Origin: Bartonella sp. A05 | Lineage (GTDB): Bacteria; Pseudomonadota; Alphaproteobacteria; Rhizobiales; Rhizobiaceae | Direction of reading: 5' to 3' | DNA length: 64,000 bases | NCBI RefSeq assembly: GCF_026930145.1 | Contig: NZ_JANHOJ010000004.1 | Span: forward strand, 62,001 to 126,000 | Shown: positions 1 through 8,680 of the stretch, piece after piece | Position numbering within the stretch: position 1 is the stretch's first letter | Layout of the letters: every line of letters starts with the position of its first letter | The notes under the pieces: model-generated | The model's database searches: none | Told to the model about the DNA's origin: nothing | What the model saw: the letters and a program-made list of their open reading frames with translations, nothing else | Program-made: the position numbers and the translations under genes

Positions 1-204
1 TTTAGTAATTTATCAGCCATTAGCAATTTAGTTTTGTTTTGCTGTTTTTTTAGAAACTTTTAAAAAATTTTGCTCATATATAGTGCAGATATATATTGAG
101 TGTTTTGCTATACAGAGAATAACATTTTTTCTATCGGGCAAGCTTAGAGGGGTTTTTGATAGCGCGATCCATTATGCTACATAGGGTTTGTTAAATAATT
201 TTAC

Positions 205-1125
205 TCATGGATATGTTCCGGGAATGAATGCATCGAATGCTGCCCAAAATTGTTTTTGATAATATTCTTCGTGCATTATTGTATTGAGTTCAGCACCTAT
301 AATTGTAATGCTTTCTGCTAGATGCGTGAATAGACATAATTTTCGCGCTTCAATATTGTTTGCAATATTGTTTTGATTGGCAAGGATAAACAGTGTTGGA
401 ATTTGTAAATGTCCATTTAGGATATTTTTTTTCATAGCATCAATTGCATTGAGTGTTGACGCCATCCATCGGACTGTTGGTGGTTTGATAGGAAGACTAA
501 GAGGTAAAGGTATTTCATTACTTTGCCCCAATTGCGTATCTTTTTGTTTTGCTTGTTTTAATTTTTTTTCACCTTTGATAGCTAGTTTTCCAAGTCCTAT
601 ATCGGAAAGAAGTTGTATTAATTTATGTTGGAAACTATTTGTTTTATTCCCTAAAGGAGCGAAAAGAGGAGATACGCACAGCATCTTTTTGAATTTATGG
701 TTGATAATACTCAATCCGCTAAGCGCTATTAATCCACCCATGCCATAAGTTAGCATATAGTAAGGTGGAGGGCAGTTAGGATAAATTATTTTATTAATAA
801 ATACATCTAAATCATTAATATCACTGTTTATATCAAAATAATTATGTCGGCTTTGTTTCTGTTTATTCGGTTGAGATCCATCTCTACCAAACCAATCGAA
901 TGTTGTTGTATAAAAACTACGTTGAGAAATTTCATTCATTGATGAAAAATATTCCTCTATGGCATTTGCATAACTTTCGAGAATAACAACTGTCCCTTTG
1001 GCTTTTTCTGTTGCAGAATGCGTTATCACAAAACGAATTTCACGATTGATATCTGTTTTTAAGTAGCCGTTATGAAAGTTTGGAGGAAAACAATCTCGGC
1101 TTGTAAAAGAAAGAGGTGTTTCCAA
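205..1125 (-). CDS. Alpha/beta hydrolase, lysophospholipase (PldB)-like, probably catalytically dead
   Basis: A 306-residue protein of the alpha/beta-hydrolase fold, closest in layout to the monoacylglycerol lipase/lysophospholipase L2 group (COG2267). The N-terminal half has the expected strand-turn pattern (TFDWFGRDGSQ, then a region before the nucleophile elbow). The elbow itself reads LTYGMGGLIAL, where family members carry H-S-x-G-G. The nucleophilic serine is replaced by glycine (codon GGC, one transition from AGC Ser). Length is normal and the frame is open, so it is not a simple truncation. It is divergent from the hsp20 gene, with a 266-bp spacer. If the serine is truly missing, it cannot act as a serine hydrolase. 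It could be a recent, still-open pseudogene or a protein with a binding role. Fold assignment is fairly secure; function is not. Confidence 0.7.
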   Translation of the reverse strand: METPLSFTSRDCFPPNFHNGYLKTDINREIRFVITHSATEKAKGTVVILESYANAIEEYFSSMNEISQRSFYTTTFDWFGRDGSQPNKQKQSRHNYFDINSDINDLDVFINKIIYPNCPPPYYMLTYGMGGLIALSGLSIINHKFKKMLCVSPLFAPLGNKTNSFQHKLIQLLSDIGLGKLAIKGEKKLKQAKQKDTQLGQSNEIPLPLSLPIKPPTVRWMASTLNAIDAMKKNILNGHLQIPTLFILANQNNIANNIEARKLCLFTHLAESITIIGAELNTIMHEEYYQKQFWAAFDAFIPGTYP

Positions 1126-1365
1126 TTGATACGCCTTTATGGTGTGTTTTTATAAATCGAAGTAAGGTAATAGAGAGAACTTACGTTTATTGTAATGATG
1201 ATGAAAGATTAAGAAACAGTTATCTTATTTTACATGTTATTATGAATTAAAGCAGAAAAGAGTTGAAATGAGGAAGATCTATTCCCAAATAAATATTACA
1301 ATCGCCATGATGGGATTGTTGGTTCGTAAACAAGTCTGCCATTTGGAGACTTTGTGGGTTAATGA

Positions 1366-1391
1366 TAGTCGCTCTAAAGGAGGGCAATATT
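1366..1391 (+). promoter_or_regulatory. Possible ROSE-like RNA thermometer at the hsp20 ribosome binding site
   Basis: Just before the hsp20 start codon the leader reads TCGCT, a four-base CTAA, then AGGAGGG. In ROSE elements of rhizobial small heat-shock genes, a conserved U(U/C)GCU pairs with AGGA of the Shine-Dalgarno sequence around a bulged G. The motif and spacing here fit that pairing. Upstream extension of the helix is weak by eye, so this is a suggestion, not a demonstrated thermometer. Confidence 0.35.
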
Positions 1392-1889
1392 ATGCGTCAA
1401 GTAGACTTTTCACCATTTTATCGTTCAACGGTAGGTTTTGATCATCTTTTAAATTGGTTTGATTCTAGAACTCAACTGGATGATGTTTCTTCTTATCCAC
1501 CATATAATATTGAGCGTTTAAGTGAGGATTCTTATAGGATTTCTATGGCTGTTGCTGGCTTTTCTCAGAATGAAATCGATATCGAAACGCATTGCAACCA
1601 GCTAACCATTAGGGGTGAAAAAACACCTGAAAATTCTGATGAAGGACGTGACTTTCTTTATAGAGGAATTGCTTCACGTGCTTTTGAGCGGCGTTTTCAT
1701 TTGGCCGATCATGTTAAGGTCATTGGAGCAGAATTAAGTGATGGCCTGCTTCATATTCAGCTTATAAGAGAAATGCCGGCTGAATTAAAACCAAAGAAGA
1801 TAGTTGTACAAGCATCACCATCTATTGCTAGAAGTAGTGGCAATGGTCATATACGTAAAGCAAGTCTAGAAGTTGAGAAGACAGACTAA
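1392..1889 (+). CDS. Small heat-shock protein, Hsp20/IbpA family
   Basis: A 165-residue ATP-independent chaperone that binds unfolding proteins in the cytoplasm and hands them to DnaK/ClpB. The alpha-crystallin domain spans roughly residues 35-140: it begins near YNIERLSEDSYRISMAVAGF, has the ELxIxGEK-type strand as QLTIRGEK, and ends with the A-x-L-x-D-G-L-L pattern as GAELSDGLLHI. The start chosen is the ATG eight bases after AAAGGAGGG. An upstream in-frame ATG at 1362 would place the ribosome binding site inside the coding region and is unlikely. The gene stands alone with its own terminator. Heat regulation at the RNA level is possible because of the leader motif directly upstream. Confidence 0.92.
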   Translation: MRQVDFSPFYRSTVGFDHLLNWFDSRTQLDDVSSYPPYNIERLSEDSYRISMAVAGFSQNEIDIETHCNQLTIRGEKTPENSDEGRDFLYRGIASRAFERRFHLADHVKVIGAELSDGLLHIQLIREMPAELKPKKIVVQASPSIARSSGNGHIRKASLEVEKTD

Positions 1890-1912
1890 TTATAGATTTC
1901 TAATATGCTAAT

Positions 1913-1942
1913 AACGCGAGATGAAAGTCTCGCGTTTTTTAT
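1913..1942 (+). terminator. Rho-independent terminator of hsp20
   Basis: A perfect nine-base-pair stem, AACGCGAGA paired with TCTCGCGTT around a six-base TGAAAG loop, is followed by a run of T. It lies 24 bp after the hsp20 stop codon. Confidence 0.85.
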
Positions 1943-2003
1943 TCACTGTTTTCTCAAAAACATGCATATTCCTTATTCTTTGATACATGACTTGAAAAAA
2001 TAA

Positions 2004-2080
<77 letters not shown>

Positions 2081-2739
2081 AATAATCCAAAATGACTAAA
2101 CAACTGTTCTTTTAAAGGCAAGAAAAAAATAAATAGAGTAAAATCTGAGATGTTCTTTTTTCATTTTAGACAAAGAAACTCAAAATGACAAAGATGAAAA
2201 TTGCGCATTTTAATGTTTTTCTATTGATTTGAGATGAGCTATCAAATCATAAAGATTTTAACGAACATCGTTTATTTTTGTTCTTAATGTACGCATATTA
2301 TAATTTTTTTATGTGTATTATTAATAGGTTAAATAATTTTTTTTAGATTTTAGATAATTTATTTTTTCAGCATAAACCATAGCTGGAAAAAAGCGATATC
2401 CTTTTAATGTTCTGTTTATTGGAGAAAATATTTTTTGAGGATAAACAAAATTTCATGAGTAGAGTAGAAGACTGCGCAATAAGAAAAAATGTTTTTATTT
2501 TCGATATTTGCGAAAAAAATTGTTTCCTATCGTTAAAGGGATCATAAAAAAACAGTAGCAATAAAAAGTGGATAATTAATAATTACAATTCAGTTTGTTT
2601 GATATGATATTTTATTTCTATAAGGAAAAGATCAAAATATACCAATTTATGTCTTGTTGTTCTATTCTTAATAGAACAAACTAAATAAAGTTTCGTCGAC
2701 AAAATTATTTTAAGTTCTTGTTTTGCAAGAAAAGAGTGA
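2081..2739. other. Spacer between tRNA-Pro and sufA, no gene seen
   Basis: About 660 bp of very AT-rich sequence. Short open frames on the minus strand have no ribosome binding site and no recognisable protein. The genes that usually precede sufA in an operon (sufBCDS) are not here. The last part presumably holds the sufA promoter, which I could not locate. Confidence 0.5.
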
Positions 2740-3120
2740 ATGATGAATCGTTTTTCAGTTATAAGTTTAACAGAAGCTGCAATAGCTCGTGTTAAGGCTA
2801 TTATGGAATCGAAAGATGCGCATGGTATCCTTATCGGGATCAAGAAAGGTGGTTGCGCAGGAATGGAATATAGCATTACTCTTGTAAAAGAAGAGATGCC
2901 TGATGCGGATATTGTTGAAGCTAATGGTGCGCGTGTTTTTATCGCACGTGATGCAATATTGTTTTTGTTAGGAACGCAAATGGATTATGAAGTTACAACA
3001 CTTCGTTCGGGTTTTATATTTAACAATCCTAATCAAATTTCAGCATGCGGTTGTGGTGAGTCGGTAGAGATTCGCCCTGCTTTACAAAATGAGTTCGATG
3101 AAATGTACAAAACTAATTGA
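2740..3120 (+). CDS. sufA: Iron-sulfur cluster A-type carrier (SufA/IscA/HesB)
   Basis: A 126-residue A-type carrier that holds Fe-S clusters and passes them to apoproteins in the cytosol. The three ligand cysteines are in place: Cys39 in GGCAGM, then Cys103 and Cys105 in SACGCGES, matching the family pattern C-x(63)-C-G-C. Two ATGs are adjacent at 2740 and 2743; the second gives 125 residues and I cannot choose between them. No suf genes lie next to it, so it is a detached member of the pathway. An IscU-like scaffold is encoded 28 kb away in this window. SufA and IscA are hard to tell apart from sequence alone, so the symbol is the usual alphaproteobacterial choice. Confidence 0.88.
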   Translation: MMNRFSVISLTEAAIARVKAIMESKDAHGILIGIKKGGCAGMEYSITLVKEEMPDADIVEANGARVFIARDAILFLLGTQMDYEVTTLRSGFIFNNPNQISACGCGESVEIRPALQNEFDEMYKTN

Positions 3121-3188
3121 GTTTAGTGAATAATTAGATTGGATAAGCTTTCTATTGATTTTTAAAGTTAATAAAAACATGCTGTTTT

Positions 3189-4010
3189 TTATAATTTAAT
3201 TTTGGCTTCGTTCCAGAGAGATTCCATTTCTGTCAGAGATGCTTCAGACAACGTTTTGGATTGAGCAGATAGATTTTCTTCGATATAAGCAAAACGGTTA
3301 CGGAATTTTATATTTGTTTTTTTTAATGCTTTTTGTGGATCGAAGTTCAAGTGGTGCGCGAGATTGAGCATGACAAAATAAAGATCGCCAAATTCAGCTT
3401 CTATATCTGAGGTTTGATTGGCTTCAATTGCTTCTTGCAGTTCATCAAGTTCTTCTTTGATTTTTGCAAAAATGTCATCATTTTTTTTCCAGTAAAATCC
3501 TACTTGAGCAGCTTTTTTTTGTAAAGCAAGTGCTTCTTGCTCTGCTGGTTGGGTTTGTTTTACTTTTGCAAGATAGCTTGTTTGCGTATCATCTGGTAGA
3601 CCTACTTTTTCGCACTGTTGTTGTCGTTCTTCTTTTTCTATTTTTTTGATATTTTCCCACATACCCTTTATAAAACCGCGACTTTTTTGTTCTTCATTTC
3701 CAAAAATATGGGGATGACGACGAATCATTTTTGCAGTAATTGCATAGACGATATCATCAAAAGTAAAGCTGCCTTCTTCTTCGGCAATGACAGCATAGTA
3801 GACGACTTGTAATAGAAGATCACCAAGTTCATCGCAAAGATCCCTTCGATTACCCTGTTCAATGGCATCGATGACTTCGTAAACTTCTTCGAGCGTATAA
3901 GGTATGAGTGATTCAAAAGTTTGTTTTATATGCCACGCGCAACCGTTATTACGATTTCGTAGTGTTGCAATAATTGCACGAAGACTATTGATATCTTTTG
4001 ATGCAAACAC
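3189..4010 (-). CDS. mazG: Nucleoside triphosphate pyrophosphohydrolase MazG
   Basis: A 273-residue enzyme that hydrolyses (deoxy)nucleoside triphosphates to the monophosphate and pyrophosphate, cleaning the nucleotide pool. Two tandem MazG domains are visible. The N-terminal one carries the metal-binding pattern EEVYEVIDAIEQ followed by DELGDLLLQVVYYA. The second repeats it as IKEELDELQEAIE and EAEFGDLYFVMLNLA. Length matches the E. coli-type two-domain protein (263 residues). In Brucella and relatives mazG lies close to hflX and hfq; here they are 10 kb apart on the other strand. Upstream on the same strand are decayed lipid A genes, so it probably has its own promoter now. Confidence 0.95.
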   Translation of the reverse strand: MFASKDINSLRAIIATLRNRNNGCAWHIKQTFESLIPYTLEEVYEVIDAIEQGNRRDLCDELGDLLLQVVYYAVIAEEEGSFTFDDIVYAITAKMIRRHPHIFGNEEQKSRGFIKGMWENIKKIEKEERQQQCEKVGLPDDTQTSYLAKVKQTQPAEQEALALQKKAAQVGFYWKKNDDIFAKIKEELDELQEAIEANQTSDIEAEFGDLYFVMLNLAHHLNFDPQKALKKTNIKFRNRFAYIEENLSAQSKTLSEASLTEMESLWNEAKIKL

Positions 4011-4079
4011 TTATGTCTCTCTATGAATAATATAAACAGATTATTCGCTTCAACCTTAATGAAAATCACACCTTTGCTC

Positions 4080-4540
4080 AAGACATTCACGTACCCCAAG
4101 GACGTATCCAAGCTAAACAATATCATTTAATTTTTTGTACAGAGCCATTCACTTCGATTTTATTTTTTGTATCAAGAGAAAGCTTTATGCGCTCATATAA
4201 TTTTAAACGATACCACTCTCCAGTTCATTGAACACAATACAGTGAATAAATATCACATTGCTTGATTAAATTTGTAATAAATGTTCCAGAAATACCTAGG
4301 AAAAATTTTTGATCGCTGAGCATCCCAATATTTTTACTTTCTTTTAATCTTTTTGCTAACGCTTAAGCTGCCCAAGCTTTAAGAAAATCAGGTGTTCTAA
4401 AAAAGTGTGTTTGCTTCTAAGAATTTGTGCTGCAATATTTTAAAGAGCACTGTCACATTGGATTAAAACTTTATGCACATCTCAGTTCAAAATTTCCACT
4501 ATGGGCTGTAAAAAAATATGCAGCTTCAATCATATCCATT
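4080..4540 (-). pseudogene. lpxXL: Remnant of lpxXL, very-long-chain lipid A acyltransferase
   Basis: Translating the minus strand shows pieces that line up in order with LpxXL, the HtrB/LpxL-family enzyme that adds a C28-type acyl chain to lipid A in Rhizobiales. From 4540 downward one sees FFTAHSGNFEL (family F-T-G-H-x-G-N-F-E-L, the acyltransferase H-x4-E/D region), then stops. Next come LAKRLKESKNIGMLSDQKF, LIKQCDIYSLYCV, a stop, TGEWYRLKLYERIKLSL and NGSVQ, with a final trace of AWIR near 4090. In-frame stops near 4478, 4365 and 4225 and lost N-terminal coding make it non-functional. The comparison is from memory of family sequences, not an alignment program. Confidence 0.75.
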
Positions 4541-4605
4541 GTTGATGTTTAACTATTCATTTCTTTTCATTCCGCATCATAAATAAAAATTCATCGGTTG
4601 TTTTA

Positions 4606-4870
4606 AGGAAACAAATTTATCAATCTTTGCACAAAAATTTTCAATAACAAATATTTTTCAGTTGCATTACCTTCTCATTGGCTTCTTTGTATCTATTATT
4701 CTAACAGAATTTTAATTCCAAAAACTTTATCAATAGCAAAACAATATCAGAAAAATCGATGTTATCAATTCCTAAGTCATCAATTGTATAACTTTTAGGT
4801 GCAATTTATTTGCGATCAATTTCACAGATTTTTGCAATAATATCAGTAATTTTATCAAAAACAGAAGGTA
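4606..4870 (-). pseudogene. acpXL: Remnant of acpXL, acyl carrier protein for very-long-chain fatty acids
   Basis: Minus-strand translation gives FDKITDIIAKICEIDRK, a stop, then [22 protein letters not shown]. After a one-base deletion in a T run near 4740, FAIDKVFGIKILLE and EKYLLLKIFVQRL follow. This tracks rhizobial AcpXL along nearly its whole length ([50 protein letters not shown]). The phosphopantetheine serine of the D-S-L motif is asparagine here (GIDNIDF), so the protein would be inactive even without the stops and frameshift. It lies downstream of maeB on the same strand. Assignment rests on a by-eye comparison, but the match is long and specific. Confidence 0.82.
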
Positions 4871-5060
4871 ATGCGCAATTCCTTATTATGGTTTATAAAT
4901 ATTAGTAAAATTCCCTATTTAGCTTTTTGACTTTTAAAAAAGGACTTAATTCCAAAACCATCTATTTTTTTGATATTAAAAAATAGGTTCGTCGTATAGC
5001 AAGTTGTTTCTTTTCAAAATTTTGAAGAAAGTTTTGAAATTTTATTCCAAGTAACGGTGA

Positions 5061-7394
5061 TTAATTATCTTTATTTAACCTTATGAACGTGTTTTTTTTA
5101 TTCGCAGCAAGTACTGCAAGTGCTGTCATATTAACAACACCTCGTGAGGTTACTGAAGGCGTTAAGATATAAGCAGGACGTGCAGCACCGATTAAGATTG
5201 GACCTACGTGGAGCGCATTTGTTAGGCTTTTAACGATATTGAGTGTGATATTGGCTGCATCAAGCGTTGGAAAGACAAGTAAATTAGCTTCGCCTTTAAG
5301 ACGCGAATTAGGGAAAACACGATCGCGAAAAATTTGAGAAAGAGCTGCATCACCATGCATTTCTCCATCGGCTTCTAAATCTGGGTATAACTTAGATAGA
5401 ATTTCAGTAGCGCGACGCATTTTACGCGCACTTGCTGTATTTTTGGAACCAAAGTTTGAATGTGACAGCAAAGCTACTTTAGGTGTTATACCAAAAGCTT
5501 CAATTCCTTGTGCTGCTAGCACTGTCATTTCTGCTATTTCTTCTGCAGAAGGATTTTCATTAACGTAAGTATCTGTTAGAAAAAGCTTACCATATGAGGA
5601 AATAAGTAAACTGACAGCAGAAAAATGACTCACATTTGGATCAAGGCCAATAATTTGTTCGATTAATTCAAGATTTCGCTCAAAACGTCCTTCTAGGCCG
5701 CAAATCATTGCATCGGCTTCCTCCCGCATAACCGCAAGGGCAGCAATAGCTGTCGTTGACGTTCTCACGATTGTTTTTGCAACGTCAGGTGAGACACCAT
5801 GTCTGCCTGTATAATGCAGAAATAAATTAACATAATCACGAAAACGTGGATCATCTTCTGGATTTGTAAGTTCAAAGTCTATGCCAGGACGAATTTTTAA
5901 GCCAAAGCGTTTTAACCTTGCTTCTACTACATGTGGACGTCCAATGAGAAGGGGAATTGCGGTTTTTTCTTCAAGAACAATTTGTGCTGCACGAAGAACA
6001 CGTTCATCCTCACCATTGGCATAAATCACGCGTTTACGTTTTGCTATTTTTGCAGCTGAAAAAACGGGTTTCATTATTAAACCAGAACGAAACACAAAAC
6101 GATTAAGAACATCGCTGTAAGCTTCCATATCTTCAATTGGCCGGACTGCCACGCCGGTCTTCATTGCAGCTTGAGCAACGGCAGGAGCGATGCGCAGGAT
6201 TAAACGCGGATCAAAAGGGGAAGGGATAAGATAGTTTGGCCCAAAACTGGGTTGCTCTTTGGAATATGCACGTGCTGCAATATCTGAAGATTCTTCACGA
6301 GCAAGGGCAGCGATGGCGTGGACTGCAGCTATTTTCATTTCTTCATTAATAGCGGTAGCACTAACGTCTAATGCACCACGGAAGATATAAGGAAAACAAA
6401 GAACATTATTGACCTGATTTGGGTAATCAGAACGTCCTGTACAGATCATTGCATCTGGTCGTACGATACAAGCTTCTTCGGGCATAATTTCTGGTGTTGG
6501 ATTAGCAAGTGCTAGGATTAATGGCTTTGGAGCCATTTTTTTCAGATATTCAGGTTTTAAAACACCGCCTGCTGAAACACCTAGAAAGATATCTGCATTC
6601 TCAATGATTTCAGATAAAGTCCGTGCATCAGTTTTTTGTGCATACTTTATTTTCCAACGATCCATAAGTGTTTCGCGACCTTCATAAACAACACCGTCTA
6701 AATCGCTAAGCCAAATATTTTCAATTTTTGCTCCAAGGTAAACCAAAAGATTAATACACGCTAACGCAGCTGCACCCGCACCCGAGGTAACGATTTTTGC
6801 ATCTTCAATTTTTTTTTCAGCAAGACTTAATGCATTTAACACGGCGGCGGAAACAATAATGGCCGTTCCGTGTTGATCATCATGAAAAACCGGAATATTC
6901 ATTTTAGCACGAAGTTTTTCTTCTATTTCAAAGCATTCCGGAGCTTTAATGTCTTCAAGATTGATACCACCGAAGGTCGGTTCCAATGCCGATACGGTTT
7001 CAACTACTTTTTCAATATCGTGTGCATTAAGTTCAATATCAAAAACATCAATATTCGCAAACTTTTTGAATAAAACAGCTTTTCCTTCCATGACTGGTTT
7101 TGACGCAAGCGGACCAATATTTCCTAATCCTAGAACAGCAGTTCCGTTTGATATAACGGCGACTAAATTGGAGCGGGAAGTATATTGAGCTGCAAGTTTT
7201 GGGTCTTCATGGATTGCAAGACATGGAGCAGCGACACCCGGAGAATAAGCAAGAGCCAGATCACGTTGATTATCAAGAGGTGTTGTTGCGTGTATTTCCA
7301 ATTTTCCTGGTTTTGGATATTGATGATAAAAAAGTGCTGCATCGTCATGTTCAGTTTTTTGTGAACTGAAATTATTGTTTTGTTCTGTAGACAT
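5061..7394 (-). CDS. maeB: NADP-dependent malic enzyme with C-terminal phosphotransacetylase-like domain
   Basis: A 777-residue malic enzyme that oxidatively decarboxylates malate to pyruvate, linking the TCA cycle to gluconeogenesis and NADPH supply. Residues about 1-430 form the malic domain: [16 protein letters not shown] near the N-terminus, [15 protein letters not shown] (metal and substrate site), and the nucleotide-binding stretch [16 protein letters not shown]. Residues about 440-770 resemble phosphate acetyl/butyryl transferase (PTA_PTB), which in this family is regulatory and binds acetyl-CoA. Full length for the large bacterial type (about 760-780). No operon partner: decayed acpXL lies downstream and a 1.3-kb empty spacer upstream. 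Which cofactor it prefers (NAD or NADP) cannot be read by eye. Confidence 0.96.
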   Translation of the reverse strand: MSTEQNNNFSSQKTEHDDAALFYHQYPKPGKLEIHATTPLDNQRDLALAYSPGVAAPCLAIHEDPKLAAQYTSRSNLVAVISNGTAVLGLGNIGPLASKPVMEGKAVLFKKFANIDVFDIELNAHDIEKVVETVSALEPTFGGINLEDIKAPECFEIEEKLRAKMNIPVFHDDQHGTAIIVSAAVLNALSLAEKKIEDAKIVTSGAGAAALACINLLVYLGAKIENIWLSDLDGVVYEGRETLMDRWKIKYAQKTDARTLSEIIENADIFLGVSAGGVLKPEYLKKMAPKPLILALANPTPEIMPEEACIVRPDAMICTGRSDYPNQVNNVLCFPYIFRGALDVSATAINEEMKIAAVHAIAALAREESSDIAARAYSKEQPSFGPNYLIPSPFDPRLILRIAPAVAQAAMKTGVAVRPIEDMEAYSDVLNRFVFRSGLIMKPVFSAAKIAKRKRVIYANGEDERVLRAAQIVLEEKTAIPLLIGRPHVVEARLKRFGLKIRPGIDFELTNPEDDPRFRDYVNLFLHYTGRHGVSPDVAKTIVRTSTTAIAALAVMREEADAMICGLEGRFERNLELIEQIIGLDPNVSHFSAVSLLISSYGKLFLTDTYVNENPSAEEIAEMTVLAAQGIEAFGITPKVALLSHSNFGSKNTASARKMRRATEILSKLYPDLEADGEMHGDAALSQIFRDRVFPNSRLKGEANLLVFPTLDAANITLNIVKSLTNALHVGPILIGAARPAYILTPSVTSRGVVNMTALAVLAANKKNTFIRLNKDN

Positions 7395-8680
7395 TATTTA
7401 CGATATCCAGGTTAGTATACGTTTATATAGGGTTGTCATCTATGATATAAGGTTTTTGTTCGCTAATGGCTCCTAATTTGAATACAAAATGCGTCATCCT
7501 GAATTACCATTACCAAGTCATTTTATGGATGGTTGTTTTTGCACGGCTTGGTAATTATTTTATTTCTCTCTGTTCTTAGTAAAATTTCTGCCACAATTAG
7601 TCACTTTGAAAAAGCTAATAGAATAGACACTGCATTAGCAAGTAGTCACTCTTTTTGCAATGTATACATGATATAACGTCAGAAGTACAAAAGATGATTG
7701 CTTGATCCTTTAAAACTGAATTTCATAAAGCATATCCCTCATTATTATTCGATATATTCTTGTAGTAAGTGTGTGAAGAATTTTAAAAATCCCCGATATT
7801 TTAATATCTTTTTTGTTATTAATATGCTTTTAAAAGGAGGCTGACAAGCCTTAGTGTTTTTTGTTATTAATGCAAGGTAAAAAAAATTCAACGGCTTTAT
7901 GATTAAAGCTTTGTCAAATCCTTTGGAAGATGCTGAAAAATAACATCAGGTATAAAGAAGTAAATAGCAAATATATACAATTTAATGAGCATATTGTAAA
8001 TGGATTTAATCTTTTTAGATGTCTGTTTATCAAAATTGCTAATAGTGTTTGAGAACAGTCAGCTATTTACATATTATTTCCAATATGATTATTATGAAAT
8101 ATTAATAGATAGTCCATTGAAGCACAAATATTCAATTGTTCAATGTTTGAATTTCAGAGTTTAGTTTGGTCATATTGAATTTGAAAGACAACATTCTAAA
8201 CGAAGAAATTCTTTTATAAGGCAGCAGCTCAGAAAAATCTTATTGCCATTCTATGCTCATATTAAGATATATCAATTTAATGTTAAACGACCTAAATTCT
8301 TATAAAAGGTACTACATTTACTGACTACAAGTGTTTACCATGTGCATAATATTTTAGAAATATTGAATAATAATACGTAAAACATACAGATAATCATCTG
8401 TATGTTTATTCTTAGAGATCAATCAATATACCTCAATTTGTAGACCACGATATTAATTTTATTATCGCTACAGTAGAAATTAAGCCTAAAATGATAGAAG
8501 GCCGCATTGAAAACATTAAAGCTAATAAAGCTTTTTGAGTACACAGAAAAAAATAGATCATCAGAACAGAAAAAATAAATACACTCGCATGCTGAACAAA
8601 TTCTTTTAACAAACATCCCTAATAAGGTTTATTAAATAACAAGGAAGAAAAAAGTATTTGATTCTCTCTTTGTTTCTATC
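7395..8680. other. Long non-coding spacer of about 1.3 kb
   Basis: Between the starts/stops of two minus-strand genes lies AT-rich sequence with stops in all frames. It has the texture of an old gene graveyard. A short plus-strand stretch near 8433-8540 faintly recalls a small antibiotic-biosynthesis-monooxygenase-like protein, but the match is too short to call. The maeB promoter should lie near the left end. Confidence 0.5.

Noticed and set aside
8433-8540. Faint similarity to a small antibiotic-biosynthesis-monooxygenase protein (INFIIATVEIKP)
   Set aside because: Only about 25 residues, no start, and no supporting flanking matches; could be chance.
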